Under the pieces are notes generated by a model. That model was not told the origin of the DNA and ran no database searches. It was given only the letters and a program-made list of their open reading frames with translations. From contig NZ_CABVOU010000039.1 in the NCBI RefSeq assembly GCF_902500215.1, positions 248,001 to 312,000 of the forward strand: a stretch of 64,000 nt of DNA. Reading direction: 5' to 3'. The DNA comes from Halomonas lysinitropha (GTDB lineage: Bacteria > Pseudomonadota > Gammaproteobacteria > Pseudomonadales > Halomonadaceae). The position numbers were made by a program, and so were the translations under genes. This document shows, in pieces, positions 22,768 to 30,281 of the stretch. Positions within the stretch are counted from its first letter, which is position 1, and each line of letters opens with the position of its first letter.

Positions 22768-23080
22768 GATGCGCCAGCTGCTCATTCAAGGCGGCGATCA
22801 GGGCGCTGGAGTTCAGCTTCTCAACCTCGCTGAACTTCCAGTGATGCAGTGCCATGACCCTCATGCGCAAGGCGTCTGCGTCTTTTTCCGGCCTCAGTGC
22901 TGGTCCCAGTTCGTTCTTCACCTGGTCGCAATAGTGAGCCAGCAGATACCGGCGGAAGGCGCTCATGATTGCCGTCTCGGCTTTCTGAGCTGGCATGTCA
23001 TCAAGATCGCTGCGATTGCCGCCTGCTGCCTTATCCAGCAGTTGGTACCAGCGCTCGTCGTAGTCAATCGGTTTGGCCAT
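22658..23080 (-). CDS. Minus-strand hypothetical protein inside the right early operon
   Basis: 140 residues starting MAKPIDYDERWYQLLDKAAGG with a GGAGC ribosome site. Composition is protein-like, all helical, ending DRRPNLKAALDHHRSQEPGVR. It opposes PR transcription and is read toward cI, overlapping the upstream coiled-coil gene. It could be lysogeny-expressed or make antisense RNA to the early message. No family recognised. Confidence 0.6.
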   Translation of the reverse strand: MAKPIDYDERWYQLLDKAAGGNRSDLDDMPAQKAETAIMSAFRRYLLAHYCDQVKNELGPALRPEKDADALRMRVMALHHWKFSEVEKLNSSALIAALNEQLAHLTLPPEAIQTVENLMDRRPNLKAALDHHRSQEPGVR

Positions 23081-23160
23081 GTCGTTGCTCCATCGGGTTG
23101 TGTGAGAACTCCCAGCGTAGCTGACGCCATTGCCTTCTGTTTTCCCGGGGGTGAAGAAGT

Positions 23161-24111
23161 ATGAGCCTGGCCGCAATGCATTGGGCGCGTCAGTCCCTGA
23201 AAACACTGCCGGCCACCGTGAAGGCACCGGCCCGGCTGGCGCTGATGCTGCTGGCCGACTACGCCGACGAGCAGCATGCCAGCTGGCCTTCAATCACCAC
23301 CATGTCCGAGGAGATGGGCTGCTCGGTGCGCAGCGTTCAGCGGGCCATCGAGCTGCTGCAAGCTCACGGCCTGGTGAGGGTGGAGATTCGCCACGCGGTC
23401 AACGGCCGGCAGATGTCGAACCGCTATCACCTGGGCGTCGATGAGCGCTTCCCGGTAGGGCGTCAATCTGACACCCCCTCTATATCTGACCAATCGGGGG
23501 AGGGTGACAACCTGACACCCCCCGAGGGTGACAAATTGACAGGGGAGGGTGACACCGGTGACAGGGGGAGGGTGTCACCGGTGTCACCCCTTGAATCTAC
23601 CACTAGGACTCTACCACCAACCCCCTCTCTCACTGGCGCGGACGCGAGCGATTCGCCGGACCACTTCGGCGAGAACCTGAGCGACGACGGCCAGCCCCTG
23701 GACGACTCTGCCGACCAGACTCCACCCCTGGCCGGCCATCGTGACCGCAAGCAGCCGATGACCCTGGACTGGGAGCCGGACATGCCGACCTGGCAGCGCG
23801 CCTGCTTCGACCGCGGTTTGCCCGTGGACATTGACGTCGGTACCGCACTGATCGATTTCCGCGAGCACTTCGCCGCCCAGCCCGGGCGCTCCGCTACCCC
23901 TGCCGACTGGACCCGGCGTTTCGCCAAGTGGGTCCACCAGAACCTGCAGCGCCAGGCTGCCAAGCCCGCCCACGGAGGTGACCATGCCAACCGCCGAGAC
24001 CGTACTCCAGCGCGTCGTCTCACCGCAGCAGAGGCGCGTGCACGTGACCGAGCCGCCCAGCAGCCCCACGCCGGACGCACGTTCGACGGCCAATGCTCCG
24101 GCGCTGGCTGA
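23161..24111 (+). CDS. Replication initiator, lambda O-like
   Basis: 316 residues. Residues 5-100 are a winged-helix DNA-binding domain of the phage replication O/DnaD type (ARLALMLLADYADEQHASWPSITTMSEEMGCSVRSVQRAIELL). A low-complexity linker (residues about 101-165) is encoded by the repeat-rich DNA at 23465-23590. Residues 200-265 resemble the DnaT/primosome-type domain (DWEPDMPTWQRACFDRG, PADWTRRFAKWVHQNL). It probably binds iterons in its own gene and loads host helicase with the P-like protein downstream. Confidence 0.82.
   Translation: MSLAAMHWARQSLKTLPATVKAPARLALMLLADYADEQHASWPSITTMSEEMGCSVRSVQRAIELLQAHGLVRVEIRHAVNGRQMSNRYHLGVDERFPVGRQSDTPSISDQSGEGDNLTPPEGDKLTGEGDTGDRGRVSPVSPLESTTRTLPPTPSLTGADASDSPDHFGENLSDDGQPLDDSADQTPPLAGHRDRKQPMTLDWEPDMPTWQRACFDRGLPVDIDVGTALIDFREHFAAQPGRSATPADWTRRFAKWVHQNLQRQAAKPAHGGDHANRRDRTPARRLTAAEARARDRAAQQPHAGRTFDGQCSGAG
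23465..23590 (+). other. Candidate phage replication origin (iterons within the O gene)
   Basis: About 125 bp holding repeated GGGTGACA boxes (near 23510, 23525, 23547) and their complement TGTCACCC, plus a perfect 17-bp inverted repeat (23547-23563 with 23573-23589) around a 9-bp spacer. In lambda the O-binding iterons lie in the O gene at the same relative place. Confidence 0.6.
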
Positions 24112-24754
24112 GCAGGACATGGACCTGGTGTTCGATGCCCTGGGCCAGCTGTTCGGCCACAAGTTCTCCAGCCAGTGGGGCAGCTATGACGCCGACGGTG
24201 CCTGGCTGGCCGAGCTCTCGCACTTGAGCCGGCGCCACCTGGAGCTGGGGATCTCTCGGCTGCGCCAGCAGGTGCGCGAGTCGGCTCGCTCCGGTGACGA
24301 GGCCTGGCCGCCCCAGCCGGTGGCCTTCGCCGCCCTGTGCGAGCCGCGCCCCGAGGACCTGGGCCTGCCGGCGGTGGCCGAAGCGTGGCGCGAGGCCGCG
24401 GGCCATGCCCACGACCCCGCCGGCCATCGCTGGCGTCACGAGGCGGTGCGCCTGGCCGGGGCTGCCGTGGGCTGGTGGGAGATCACCCATGTTCAGCCCA
24501 GCCGGGTCGAGCGCCTGGAGCGCCGCTTCGCCCGGGAGTACACGGCGCTGATCAACCGGGTGATGGCCGGCGAGGACCTGACGCCCCGCCAGCTGCTCGA
24601 GCACGACGGCAGCCGCAGTGCCGCCGAGCTGGCCGAACGCGCCGGGCGCGAAGCCGCCGCCCAGAAAGCCGAGGCCGACGGCCTGCCACATGCCATGAAC
24701 GCCGACCAGGGGCTGCGTTCCCTGCGCGCGGCACTGGGGAGGAACGGATCATGA
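23984..24754 (+). CDS. Replication protein, lambda P-like helicase loader
   Basis: 256 residues from the ATG at 23984 with GGAGG upstream; a GTG at 23978 is in frame but falls in the ribosome site. MDLVFDALGQLFGHKFSSQWGS and WLAELSHLSRRHLELGISRLRQ match phage replication protein P, as does the C-terminal PALMNADQGL-like LPHAMNADQGLRSLRAALG. It should bring host DnaB helicase to O at the origin. It overlaps the O gene by 128 bp in another frame. Confidence 0.85.
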   Translation: MPTAETVLQRVVSPQQRRVHVTEPPSSPTPDARSTANAPALAEQDMDLVFDALGQLFGHKFSSQWGSYDADGAWLAELSHLSRRHLELGISRLRQQVRESARSGDEAWPPQPVAFAALCEPRPEDLGLPAVAEAWREAAGHAHDPAGHRWRHEAVRLAGAAVGWWEITHVQPSRVERLERRFAREYTALINRVMAGEDLTPRQLLEHDGSRSAAELAERAGREAAAQKAEADGLPHAMNADQGLRSLRAALGRNGS

Positions 24755-25068
24755 CTGCCGCCATGCAACCCACCGGCAAGGAAGTCTCCCGCGAGGGCTG
24801 GGACGACGTGCGCCGCTCCGGCCGCGCCGCCCACCAGAAGCTGGCGATCCTTGCCGACCTTCGCGCCAACGGTCCCAGCACGCGTCACGAGATCTTCGAG
24901 CGTACCGGGATCCCGCTGGCCAGTGTCTGCGGCCGCTGCAATGCCCTGCTGGATGCCAGCCGCCTCGAGGTGGTCGGCACTGTGGGCAAGCCCGCCCGCC
25001 AGGTGCTCGACCTGAGCCCATCGGAGGTTGCCCAGGGCGCGACCCAGTCCCAGGAGATGCCGGCATGA
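24751..25068 (+). CDS. Winged-helix hypothetical protein
   Basis: 105 residues, coupled to P by ATGA. Residues 25-75 look like a winged helix (KLAILADLRANGPSTRHEIFERTGIPLASVCGRCNALLDA), so DNA binding is likely. Role unknown. Confidence 0.6.
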   Translation: MTAAMQPTGKEVSREGWDDVRRSGRAAHQKLAILADLRANGPSTRHEIFERTGIPLASVCGRCNALLDASRLEVVGTVGKPARQVLDLSPSEVAQGATQSQEMPA

Positions 25069-25754
25069 ACCTGCCAAAGAACGAACAACGGGCCCTGCTG
25101 GCGCTGGTGGAAGAGCACGACGAGAACCCGCGCCTCATCTCGACCCTGATCGTGATGGCCGCCTGCAATGCCCGCGCCGGCCATCAGCAGGACGCCATGC
25201 TGGTGGCGTTGGCCTCGCTCAAGCGTCAGGGCCTGGTCGACATGAAGGGTGACGCCTGGTGGCCCACGCGGGACGGCTTCCGTGCCGCCCGCATGATCAA
25301 GACGGGCACCGTGCCCGCCGCCCCGGCACCCGAGTCTCTGGAAGAGGCGCCGCCGGTACGCCCCAAGAGCCGCGACACACTGCGCACTCGCCAAGGCGCT
25401 GCCCCCAAGCCGGTGACGCGGCCTGATCCCGCCGCGCCGGCCTTCGATGATCCTGATAGCCCAGAGGAGCCGGCTGCCGACTGCCATACGCCGCTGGCGG
25501 CCGACCTGGCCATTGAGGGCGATGGGTCTGGTCAGGCGCTGCCGCCCGTTGAGTACCCGGCCACAGTGGAGCGCATCGGCCCTGGCCCGCTGGCGCCTGA
25601 CCTGGTGAACCGCTGCGCGGCCATGCAGATGGCCCTGTTGGCGGATGCCCGCCGGCGCTATGAGCAGGGCGACGTTGATGCGGCCGGGGAGATCCGCTGG
25701 CTGCAGGAAACCGGCCAGCAGCTGCTCGAAGCGGGAGGCCTGTCATGCGCGTGA
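25065..25754 (+). CDS. Hypothetical protein with winged-helix N-terminus
   Basis: 229 residues. The first 80 (QRALLALVEEHDENPRLISTLIVMAACNARAG, LASLKRQGLVDMKGDAWWPT) resemble the preceding winged helix, followed by a proline-rich linker and a helical C-terminus (MQMALLADARRRYEQGDVDAAGEIRWLQ). Joined to the previous gene by ATGA. Confidence 0.6.
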   Translation: MNLPKNEQRALLALVEEHDENPRLISTLIVMAACNARAGHQQDAMLVALASLKRQGLVDMKGDAWWPTRDGFRAARMIKTGTVPAAPAPESLEEAPPVRPKSRDTLRTRQGAAPKPVTRPDPAAPAFDDPDSPEEPAADCHTPLAADLAIEGDGSGQALPPVEYPATVERIGPGPLAPDLVNRCAAMQMALLADARRRYEQGDVDAAGEIRWLQETGQQLLEAGGLSCA

Positions 25755-25846
25755 AGAAGCGAACCCTGAAGAGCCTGGCGCTGGTGATATTGGCCTCGCC
25801 GATCTACCTGGCGCTGCTCATCGCCTCGCTGGAGGTGCTGCGGTGA
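25745..25846 (+). CDS. 33-residue membrane micro-protein
   Basis: MRVKKRTLKSLALVILASPIY continues into LALLIASLEVLR: a basic start and one transmembrane helix. It overlaps genes on both sides by a few bases, the main support. Confidence 0.5.
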   Translation: MRVKKRTLKSLALVILASPIYLALLIASLEVLR

Positions 25847-25968
25847 TGACCACGTTGATCCACGCCGGTCTGCTGTTCGCCATTGCGGGGCTCACGATCG
25901 CCCTGGGCGTGACGCTGTTCCAGATCCACCGCGAGATCTATGGCTTCGACGAGGACAACCGGCCGTGA
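25846..25968 (+). CDS. 40-residue membrane micro-protein
   Basis: MTTLIHAGLLFAIAGLTIAL starts a single helix, then QIHREIYGFDEDNRP. The ATG shares a base with the previous stop (TGATG) and the stop overlaps the next GTG. Confidence 0.5.
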   Translation: MTTLIHAGLLFAIAGLTIALGVTLFQIHREIYGFDEDNRP

Positions 25969-26252
25969 CACAGAGCGAGACCAAGGGCGGAACGCTGGCG
26001 CGTCAGGCCGCGATGCTCTGCGAGCTTCCGGTGTTCGGGCTCTACCTCGACCAGCGCCGCCGCTGGCGCCAGGGCCTGAGCCCGGCCCAGCTGCCCGATG
26101 GCACCCACACACCCGAGGACGCCGCCGATGCCCTGCGCCAGGCGTGCGGTATCCAGAGCCGTGCCGAGCTGGATCACAACGAGCAGGCCGCGGCGATGTA
26201 CCGCCGGATTGTGGCCGATCACATGCGATGGAAGAGGAGGGCGGGACTGTGA
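25965..26252 (+). CDS. Hypothetical right-early protein
   Basis: 95 residues from a GTG start. Helical and basic (ARQAAMLCELPVFGLYLDQRRRWR, NEQAAAMYRRIVADHMRWKRRAG). Coupled to both neighbours. No family recognised; DNA or RNA binding is possible from charge alone. Confidence 0.55.
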   Translation: MTQSETKGGTLARQAAMLCELPVFGLYLDQRRRWRQGLSPAQLPDGTHTPEDAADALRQACGIQSRAELDHNEQAAAMYRRIVADHMRWKRRAGL

Positions 26253-26515
26253 CCGAAGCCAACCACCAGCTGGAAGACCAGGCATGGGCTCTGGTTGATG
26301 ATGTGCGCTTCTGCGAATGGCTGGATTCCAGCATCTCGACAGCGAGGAGCAACAGCTGGCAGCACAGCCGCTATACCGCTCGGCGTTGGCTTGAGGAACA
26401 GTGCGGCATCGAGAGTCTTGGGCACCTGGCCACGGATCCTGAGGCCGCGACCGCTTTCGATCAGATCGCCCGGGCCTTCGCCCTGTGGGATCGCAACCAG
26501 GAACTGGCGCTATGA
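26249..26515 (+). CDS. Hypothetical right-early protein
   Basis: 88 residues from a GTG at 26249 with an AGAGGAGGG ribosome site. Acidic and tryptophan-rich (EDQAWALVDDVRFCEWLDSS, RRWLEEQCGIESLG). Coupled by overlap to the VRR-NUC gene. Function unknown. Confidence 0.55.
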   Translation: MTEANHQLEDQAWALVDDVRFCEWLDSSISTARSNSWQHSRYTARRWLEEQCGIESLGHLATDPEAATAFDQIARAFALWDRNQELAL

Positions 26516-27126
26516 CGACCTACCGCACCAAGCCCAAAACGCTGGCGCAGGCCAAGCGCAACCCGCCGCCCGGGGCGAAAGGACACAAGGCCCCGCGCAA
26601 GCGCGCCATCAACAAGGATGGCACGCCACGCAAGCGCCCGGTGGACTGGGAAGGTCAGGAACAGGCGGTACTGATCCGCTGGTTGCTGGGCGAGAAGATG
26701 CGAGGCACGCCGGTAGGGGAGTTCTACGACCATACCTACAGCGTCCCGAATGGCGGCTTGCGGGCCTGGAAGACGGCCAAGGCCATGAAAGCCCAAGGCA
26801 GCAAGTCGGGGGTCAGTGACCTGGTGACTCGTCAGGCTCGAGGTGGATGGCATGGTCTCTACCTCGAACTTAAGGCGACTCCTCCCCGGGATGCGGACCT
26901 GGCCCCGAGTCAGTTCGAGTGGCTAGAAGGCAGCGAGTACGAGGGCTATTGCCCGGCATTGGCGCTCGGTCTCGAGGAGGCAAAGAGAGTGCTCAGGGAG
27001 TATGCCAGTTGGCCCCGCACCCAGGTGGTGGGCGATCGACTGGTGCTGGAGAACGGCACCGAATGGCGAAAGGAGAGCGACGATGGCGATGGCAGCACTG
27101 GCGGTACCGACGACACCACGGACTGA
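26512..27126 (+). CDS. VRR-NUC domain nuclease
   Basis: 204 residues from the ATG at 26512. The basic N-terminus is followed by the VRR-NUC fold: HTYSVPNGGLRAWKTAKAMKAQG, SGVSDLV and GLYLELKATPP, with the catalytic D and ExK residues visible, then SQFEWLEGSEYEGYCP. Phage VRR-NUC proteins are structure-specific nucleases, probably resolving junctions during replication or packaging. Confidence 0.85.
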   Translation: MTTYRTKPKTLAQAKRNPPPGAKGHKAPRKRAINKDGTPRKRPVDWEGQEQAVLIRWLLGEKMRGTPVGEFYDHTYSVPNGGLRAWKTAKAMKAQGSKSGVSDLVTRQARGGWHGLYLELKATPPRDADLAPSQFEWLEGSEYEGYCPALALGLEEAKRVLREYASWPRTQVVGDRLVLENGTEWRKESDDGDGSTGGTDDTTD

Positions 27127-27139
27127 GCGAGGGGGATGC

Positions 27140-27763
27140 GTGGCGCGAAACTATCAGCGGATGCATATCTGGGAGCTGCGCGAGCTGGCGCGGGAGCAGC
27201 ACCCGGACCACGACCCGGAGGCCACCCGGGTCTTCGTCACCCGGATCCTCGACATGGAAGCCGAGCGTCGCACGCTCTACGGCGACGAACACCTGCAGGG
27301 CTATGGCGGCAGCCCCATCGCCCCGGGTTGGGCACCGGGCAGCACCGACATCGCCCGGGAGCCACTGGCCATGCTCTACGACCGAGGCATCTACACCCAC
27401 GAGCAGCACGAAACGGCCCGCCGCTGGGTCGCCGCGGCTCGGCTGCCATCCCGTCAACTGCTCGCCGCGCTGATCCAGGCCCGCAAGCTCCACGGCAATG
27501 GCAACCAGTACGGTACCGGCAAGGAGTGGATCAAGAGCTACGACCAGATCGCCGGCAACCTTGGGCATTACGCTCAGCTGCTGGGCATGCCGCCTGGCTC
27601 TCCGCCTGCTCACACCTTCGACTGCATCGATGAGGAGAAGCGCACGAAAGGTAGCGTGCGTGTTCGTCGCGCACACCAGGTGATGGCATTCAGGAACGGC
27701 CAGGCGATCAAGGATGCCGCGAAGTCAGCCAAGGCCGCTTTGATCATGCTCGCGAAGCGCTAG
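27140..27763 (+). CDS. Hypothetical protein ending the right early operon
   Basis: 207 residues from a GTG at 27140 after GAGGGGG. Soluble: an acidic first third (WELRELAREQHPDHDPEATRVF) and a basic C-terminus (KSAKAALIMLAKR). It is the last gene before the terminator at 27888 and the late genes, the place of lambda Q, but I see no Q motif, so an antiterminator role is only positional inference. Confidence 0.6.
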   Translation: MARNYQRMHIWELRELAREQHPDHDPEATRVFVTRILDMEAERRTLYGDEHLQGYGGSPIAPGWAPGSTDIAREPLAMLYDRGIYTHEQHETARRWVAAARLPSRQLLAALIQARKLHGNGNQYGTGKEWIKSYDQIAGNLGHYAQLLGMPPGSPPAHTFDCIDEEKRTKGSVRVRRAHQVMAFRNGQAIKDAAKSAKAALIMLAKR

Positions 27764-27887
27764 GTTCGTGTCGTGAGTCAACCTGTAGTGGTTGAGTCTG
27801 ATAGAGCTACCAGATGTTGCGCTTTCTCCACGAGTCCACTACATTATTCATAGCTTGGCGATCGACCCGCCAGGCGCCACCCAACAC

Positions 27888-27925
27888 AACGCCCTGCCGG
27901 CCATCCGGCGGGGCGTTTCCGTTTT
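27888..27925 (+). terminator. Strong terminator ending the right early transcript
   Basis: A 13-bp GC-rich stem (27888-27900 with 27905-27917), CCAT loop, then TTCCGTTTT. It separates early genes from tRNA and lysis genes, so late expression needs antitermination or a separate promoter. Confidence 0.8.
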
Positions 27926-27926
27926 C

Positions 27927-28002
27927 AGCAGGCGGGACAGACGGTCAAGTCGCTGGGCTCATAACCCGGAGATACCTGGTTCGACTCCAGGGCCTGCTAC
28001 CA
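27927..28002 (+). tRNA. Phage-encoded tRNA with CAT anticodon (Met, or Ile2)
   Basis: 76 nt: acceptor AGCAGGC pairs perfectly with GCCTGCT, the D arm is short, the anticodon arm is CTGGG-CTCATAA-CCCGG, the T arm is CCTGG-TTCGACT-CCAGG, and CCA is encoded. The three G-C pairs flanking the loop are an initiator feature, but position 1-72 is an A-U pair rather than the initiator C-A mismatch. Confidence 0.85.
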
Positions 28003-28122
28003 GACACGTTGCCATGCGTGTTCCCCGGCCAGGGATGGCCACCCCTTTCTCGTGATGACGCCGCCACCTGGCGCCTTTGCCTTGCCCGCGACTAGCCGGG
28101 CCTTTTCTCTCTGAGGTAAGCC

Positions 28123-28674
28123 ATGACCGCCCACACTCCCGCCCACTGGCTGGACGAGGCAGAGCTCGTTGCGTTCGAGCCCCCGGTCGATCCATCGGCT
28201 GACGACAAGGGCAATGTGGCGGCCTTCCTCGACATGCTGGCGCACGCCGAGGGAACGATTCGGTTCGGTGACCAGGATGGCTACAACGTCATCGTGGGTG
28301 GCGGACTGTTCAGTGACTACAGCGACCATCCTCGCCAGCTCATCTCTCTGCCTCGGTACGGCATCTCCAGCTCTGCGGCCGGCCGTTATCAGTTTCTGTC
28401 CCGCACCTGGGACGATCTGGCGAGGCGCTTCAACCTGCGCGACTTCAGCCCGGCCAGCCAGGACGCGGGCGCCATCCAGCTGGTCCGTCAATGCCGGGCC
28501 CTGGGCCTGATTCACGATGGCCGGATCCGCGAGGCCATCCATGCGTGCCGTCGCATCTGGGCGAGCCTGCCTGGGGCGGGCTATGGCCAGCGTGAGGTGG
28601 ATACCGAGGAACTTGTCGAGGTGTATCGCAGGGCGGGCGGCCGGGTCGCCGAGGATCAACCGGGCAGGGTTTGA
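28123..28674 (+). CDS. Endolysin, lambda R-type lytic transglycosylase (GH104)
   Basis: 183 residues. FLDMLAHAEGTIRFGDQDGYNVIVGG with catalytic Glu, LFSDYSDHPR, AAGRYQFLSRTWDDL, FSPASQDAGAIQL and IWASLPGAGYGQ align closely with lambda R. It cleaves peptidoglycan glycan strands to release 1,6-anhydro ends. No signal peptide, so a holin is needed. Confidence 0.93.
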   Translation: MTAHTPAHWLDEAELVAFEPPVDPSADDKGNVAAFLDMLAHAEGTIRFGDQDGYNVIVGGGLFSDYSDHPRQLISLPRYGISSSAAGRYQFLSRTWDDLARRFNLRDFSPASQDAGAIQLVRQCRALGLIHDGRIREAIHACRRIWASLPGAGYGQREVDTEELVEVYRRAGGRVAEDQPGRV

Positions 28675-28676
28675 GC

Positions 28677-29009
28677 GTGACTATGTCTGAGGTACCGAAG
28701 CAGGGATCGCAACTCGACCGAATCGAGGGCTTGCTGGCGCAGGTGTTGGACCGACTGACGCGGATGGAGGAGCGCCAGAACGCACAGTCGGCCCAGATCG
28801 ACAGCCACGCCATCCAGCTATCTGAGTACAGCCAGCGCATTCGTGAGCTCGAGGTTCAGTTGGCGGTGGCTGCTGCATCCGGCAAGGCGCAGACCAGGGC
28901 CCTGAATGGGCGGTGGGCTGCTGTGGGGGCTGCATCGCTGGTCATTCTCGGCGCGATAGGCGCCTTCGTCGGTAATGCCGTCATCAAGCTACTGCACATC
29001 GGGAGTTGA
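28677..29009 (+). CDS. Coiled-coil protein with C-terminal membrane helix, possible holin
   Basis: 110 residues from the GTG at 28677; TTG at 28671 and ATG at 28683 are in frame. Heptads cover residues 10-70 (RIEGLLAQVLDRLTRMEERQ), then one hydrophobic helix near the C-terminus (WAAVGAASLVILGAIGAFVG). This XhlA-like shape between endolysin and lipoprotein suggests a holin or lysis accessory. Confidence 0.55.
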   Translation: MTMSEVPKQGSQLDRIEGLLAQVLDRLTRMEERQNAQSAQIDSHAIQLSEYSQRIRELEVQLAVAAASGKAQTRALNGRWAAVGAASLVILGAIGAFVGNAVIKLLHIGS

Positions 29010-29011
29010 TC

Positions 29012-29389
29012 ATGATCCGAGTCATTGTTGCTGTTCTCGGCGCCCTGGTTATTGCCGGGTGCGCTACCTCTCAACCTGGTGAGCAATCCACCAGCCTCTC
29101 AGAGCGCGTGCTCGCACGGCAGCGCACTTACTGCACGGAAACAAGCCCGGTGACCCGAGCTGCTGCCTTGGCACTCATTCGCGCGCAGGTGCCGGGCTAT
29201 CCCGCATCGGGGTTGTGCACTGACGCTGAGCAGGCCCTGGCGGCCGAGATCGCACGACAGCTCGAGGATCTGCCCGAGGGCGCGACCATAGACATCGAGC
29301 AGGCCCGCGAAGACCAGCGCCGCTTCCAGGAGCAGGGCGATGCAGATACAGATACCCAGCCGGCTCCTGACGTACAAGGCGCCGAGTGA
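29012..29389 (+). CDS. Lipoprotein, candidate spanin component
   Basis: 125 residues from the ATG at 29012 with GGGAG. The signal peptide MIRVIVAVLGALVIAGC ends in a lipobox with acylated Cys17. The mature part is soluble, with YCTETSPV and TDAEQALAAEIARQLEDL, and an acidic tail. In the lysis cassette it could act as an outer-membrane spanin. Confidence 0.6.
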   Translation: MIRVIVAVLGALVIAGCATSQPGEQSTSLSERVLARQRTYCTETSPVTRAAALALIRAQVPGYPASGLCTDAEQALAAEIARQLEDLPEGATIDIEQAREDQRRFQEQGDADTDTQPAPDVQGAE

Positions 29390-29729
29390 CCTAAAGACAC
29401 CGTGGCTGAAAGGCCGCGGCACTCGGTGGGTAGTCGCCAAGGACTGGTGGGTCTGCATTGATGGCGTCTGGTACTGCGTTCCCAAAGGATATGTCTTCAA
29501 CGGCTCGTCTATCCCCTGGTGGCTCTGGTGGCTCTTCCCGCCGACGTATGCCCCGGCATGGGAAGCAAGCTGTCTGCATGACTGGTTCTACTCCCACCTT
29601 TGGCGCCAGGTCAGCAAGACGTTTGCCGATTCCGCATTCAGGGCGGTGATGCTTTATCACGGGGCCAAGTCATGGATAGCCGACAGCTTCCACTGGGCCA
29701 TCTCAAGGCATGGCAAAGGCGGATGGTAG
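29340..29729 (+). CDS. DUF1353 protein
   Basis: 129 residues containing the DUF1353 core GYVFNGSSIPWWLWWLFPP and SCLHDWFYSHLW with a tryptophan-rich patch. The family occurs in many phages near lysis or packaging genes; function is unknown. Its first 50 bp overlap the lipoprotein gene in another frame. Confidence 0.82.
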   Translation: MQIQIPSRLLTYKAPSDLKTPWLKGRGTRWVVAKDWWVCIDGVWYCVPKGYVFNGSSIPWWLWWLFPPTYAPAWEASCLHDWFYSHLWRQVSKTFADSAFRAVMLYHGAKSWIADSFHWAISRHGKGGW

Positions 29730-29866
29730 CGAGGTGGCGCCGAACGAGATTCGTCTGGCTGCGCCGCTACTTGATAGCCCACTATCTGATAGGGCTCTGG
29801 TGGCACACGGGGAAACGATATGACAAAGCGCGAACAGTTCGCACAAGGCGCACGCCGCTCAAGTGA
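29723..29866 (+). CDS. Possible 47-residue aromatic basic small protein
   Basis: MVARWRRTRFVWLRRYLIAH continues with YLIGLWWHTGKRYDKA, a plausible membrane-peripheral peptide. Its ATG overlaps the DUF1353 stop. A competing 37-residue frame from 29710 ends in an ATGA overlap with the next gene. One of the two is likely spurious. Confidence 0.3.
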   Translation: MVARWRRTRFVWLRRYLIAHYLIGLWWHTGKRYDKARTVRTRRTPLK

Positions 29867-30005
29867 CTCCGGATCGCTCGCCTTGGTGGCACTGCTGAGC
29901 TGGGCTGCTGCCGAGTTCGGCGGCGTCGAGCTGCCGCCAGGTATCAGCGAGACGCTGGCGGGCTACATCGTGATGATTGGTACCCGCATACGCGGGGTGC
30001 TGTGA
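29820..30005 (+). CDS. Small phage membrane-associated protein
   Basis: 61 residues: a charged N-terminus (MTKREQFAQGARRSSDSGS), a hydrophobic segment (LALVALLSWAAAEFGGV) and a second weak one (LAGYIVMIGTRIRGVL). A holin-like role is possible given its place in the lysis region. Its stop overlaps the HNH fragment start. Confidence 0.5.
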   Translation: MTKREQFAQGARRSSDSGSLALVALLSWAAAEFGGVELPPGISETLAGYIVMIGTRIRGVL

Positions 30006-30097
30006 TACCTACCAAGCCACCCCGACCAATGTGCACCGGCACGACCACTGAACGCCACGGCTACTGCGAGGACCATGCGCTCCTGGCCAAGCCATGA
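30002..30097 (+). pseudogene. Truncated N-terminal copy of the HNH gene
   Basis: From a GTG at 30002 the 31 residues include KPPRPMCTG and TTERHGYCEDHALL, clearly related to KPPRPCRAPMCSG and TTERQGYCEEHVHL at the start of the HNH protein at 30736, then a stop. The moron 30282-30677 lies between the two copies, so this is probably left from its insertion. Confidence 0.65.
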
Positions 30098-30223
30098 ATC
30101 GGCAGGCTAGCAGGCCGTGGGAGTTGCGGCCTGCTACGACGATGCAAACCAGCTAGGACAAGCTCTGCAGATCTTTATGGGCTCGCTGCACCTGGCAGAC
30201 GGAAAGAGCAGGGGGTTAACCGG

Positions 30224-30252
30224 TTGACGTGCCCCTATCCCTCAGCGATAAA
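30224..30252 (+). promoter_or_regulatory. Promoter of the moron at 30282
   Basis: TTGACG (30224-30229), a 17-bp spacer, then GATAAA (30247-30252). The start codon is 30 bp downstream. Confidence 0.6.
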
Positions 30253-30281
30253 CAGAGATCCACAACTGCCAGGAAAAAGTC

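Noticed and set aside
27140-27763. Q antiterminator
   Set aside because: Position fits, but no recognisable Q sequence; left as hypothetical.
29710-29823. 37-residue frame ending in an ATGA overlap with the gene at 29820
   Set aside because: Competes with the 47-residue frame at 29723; neither has a good ribosome site and composition favours the latter slightly.
30106-30132. Hairpin AGCAGGCC/GGCCTGCT resembling the acceptor stem of the phage tRNA
   Set aside because: Only the stem ends match; there is no anticodon or T arm and no poly-T tail, so neither a tRNA nor a terminator can be claimed.
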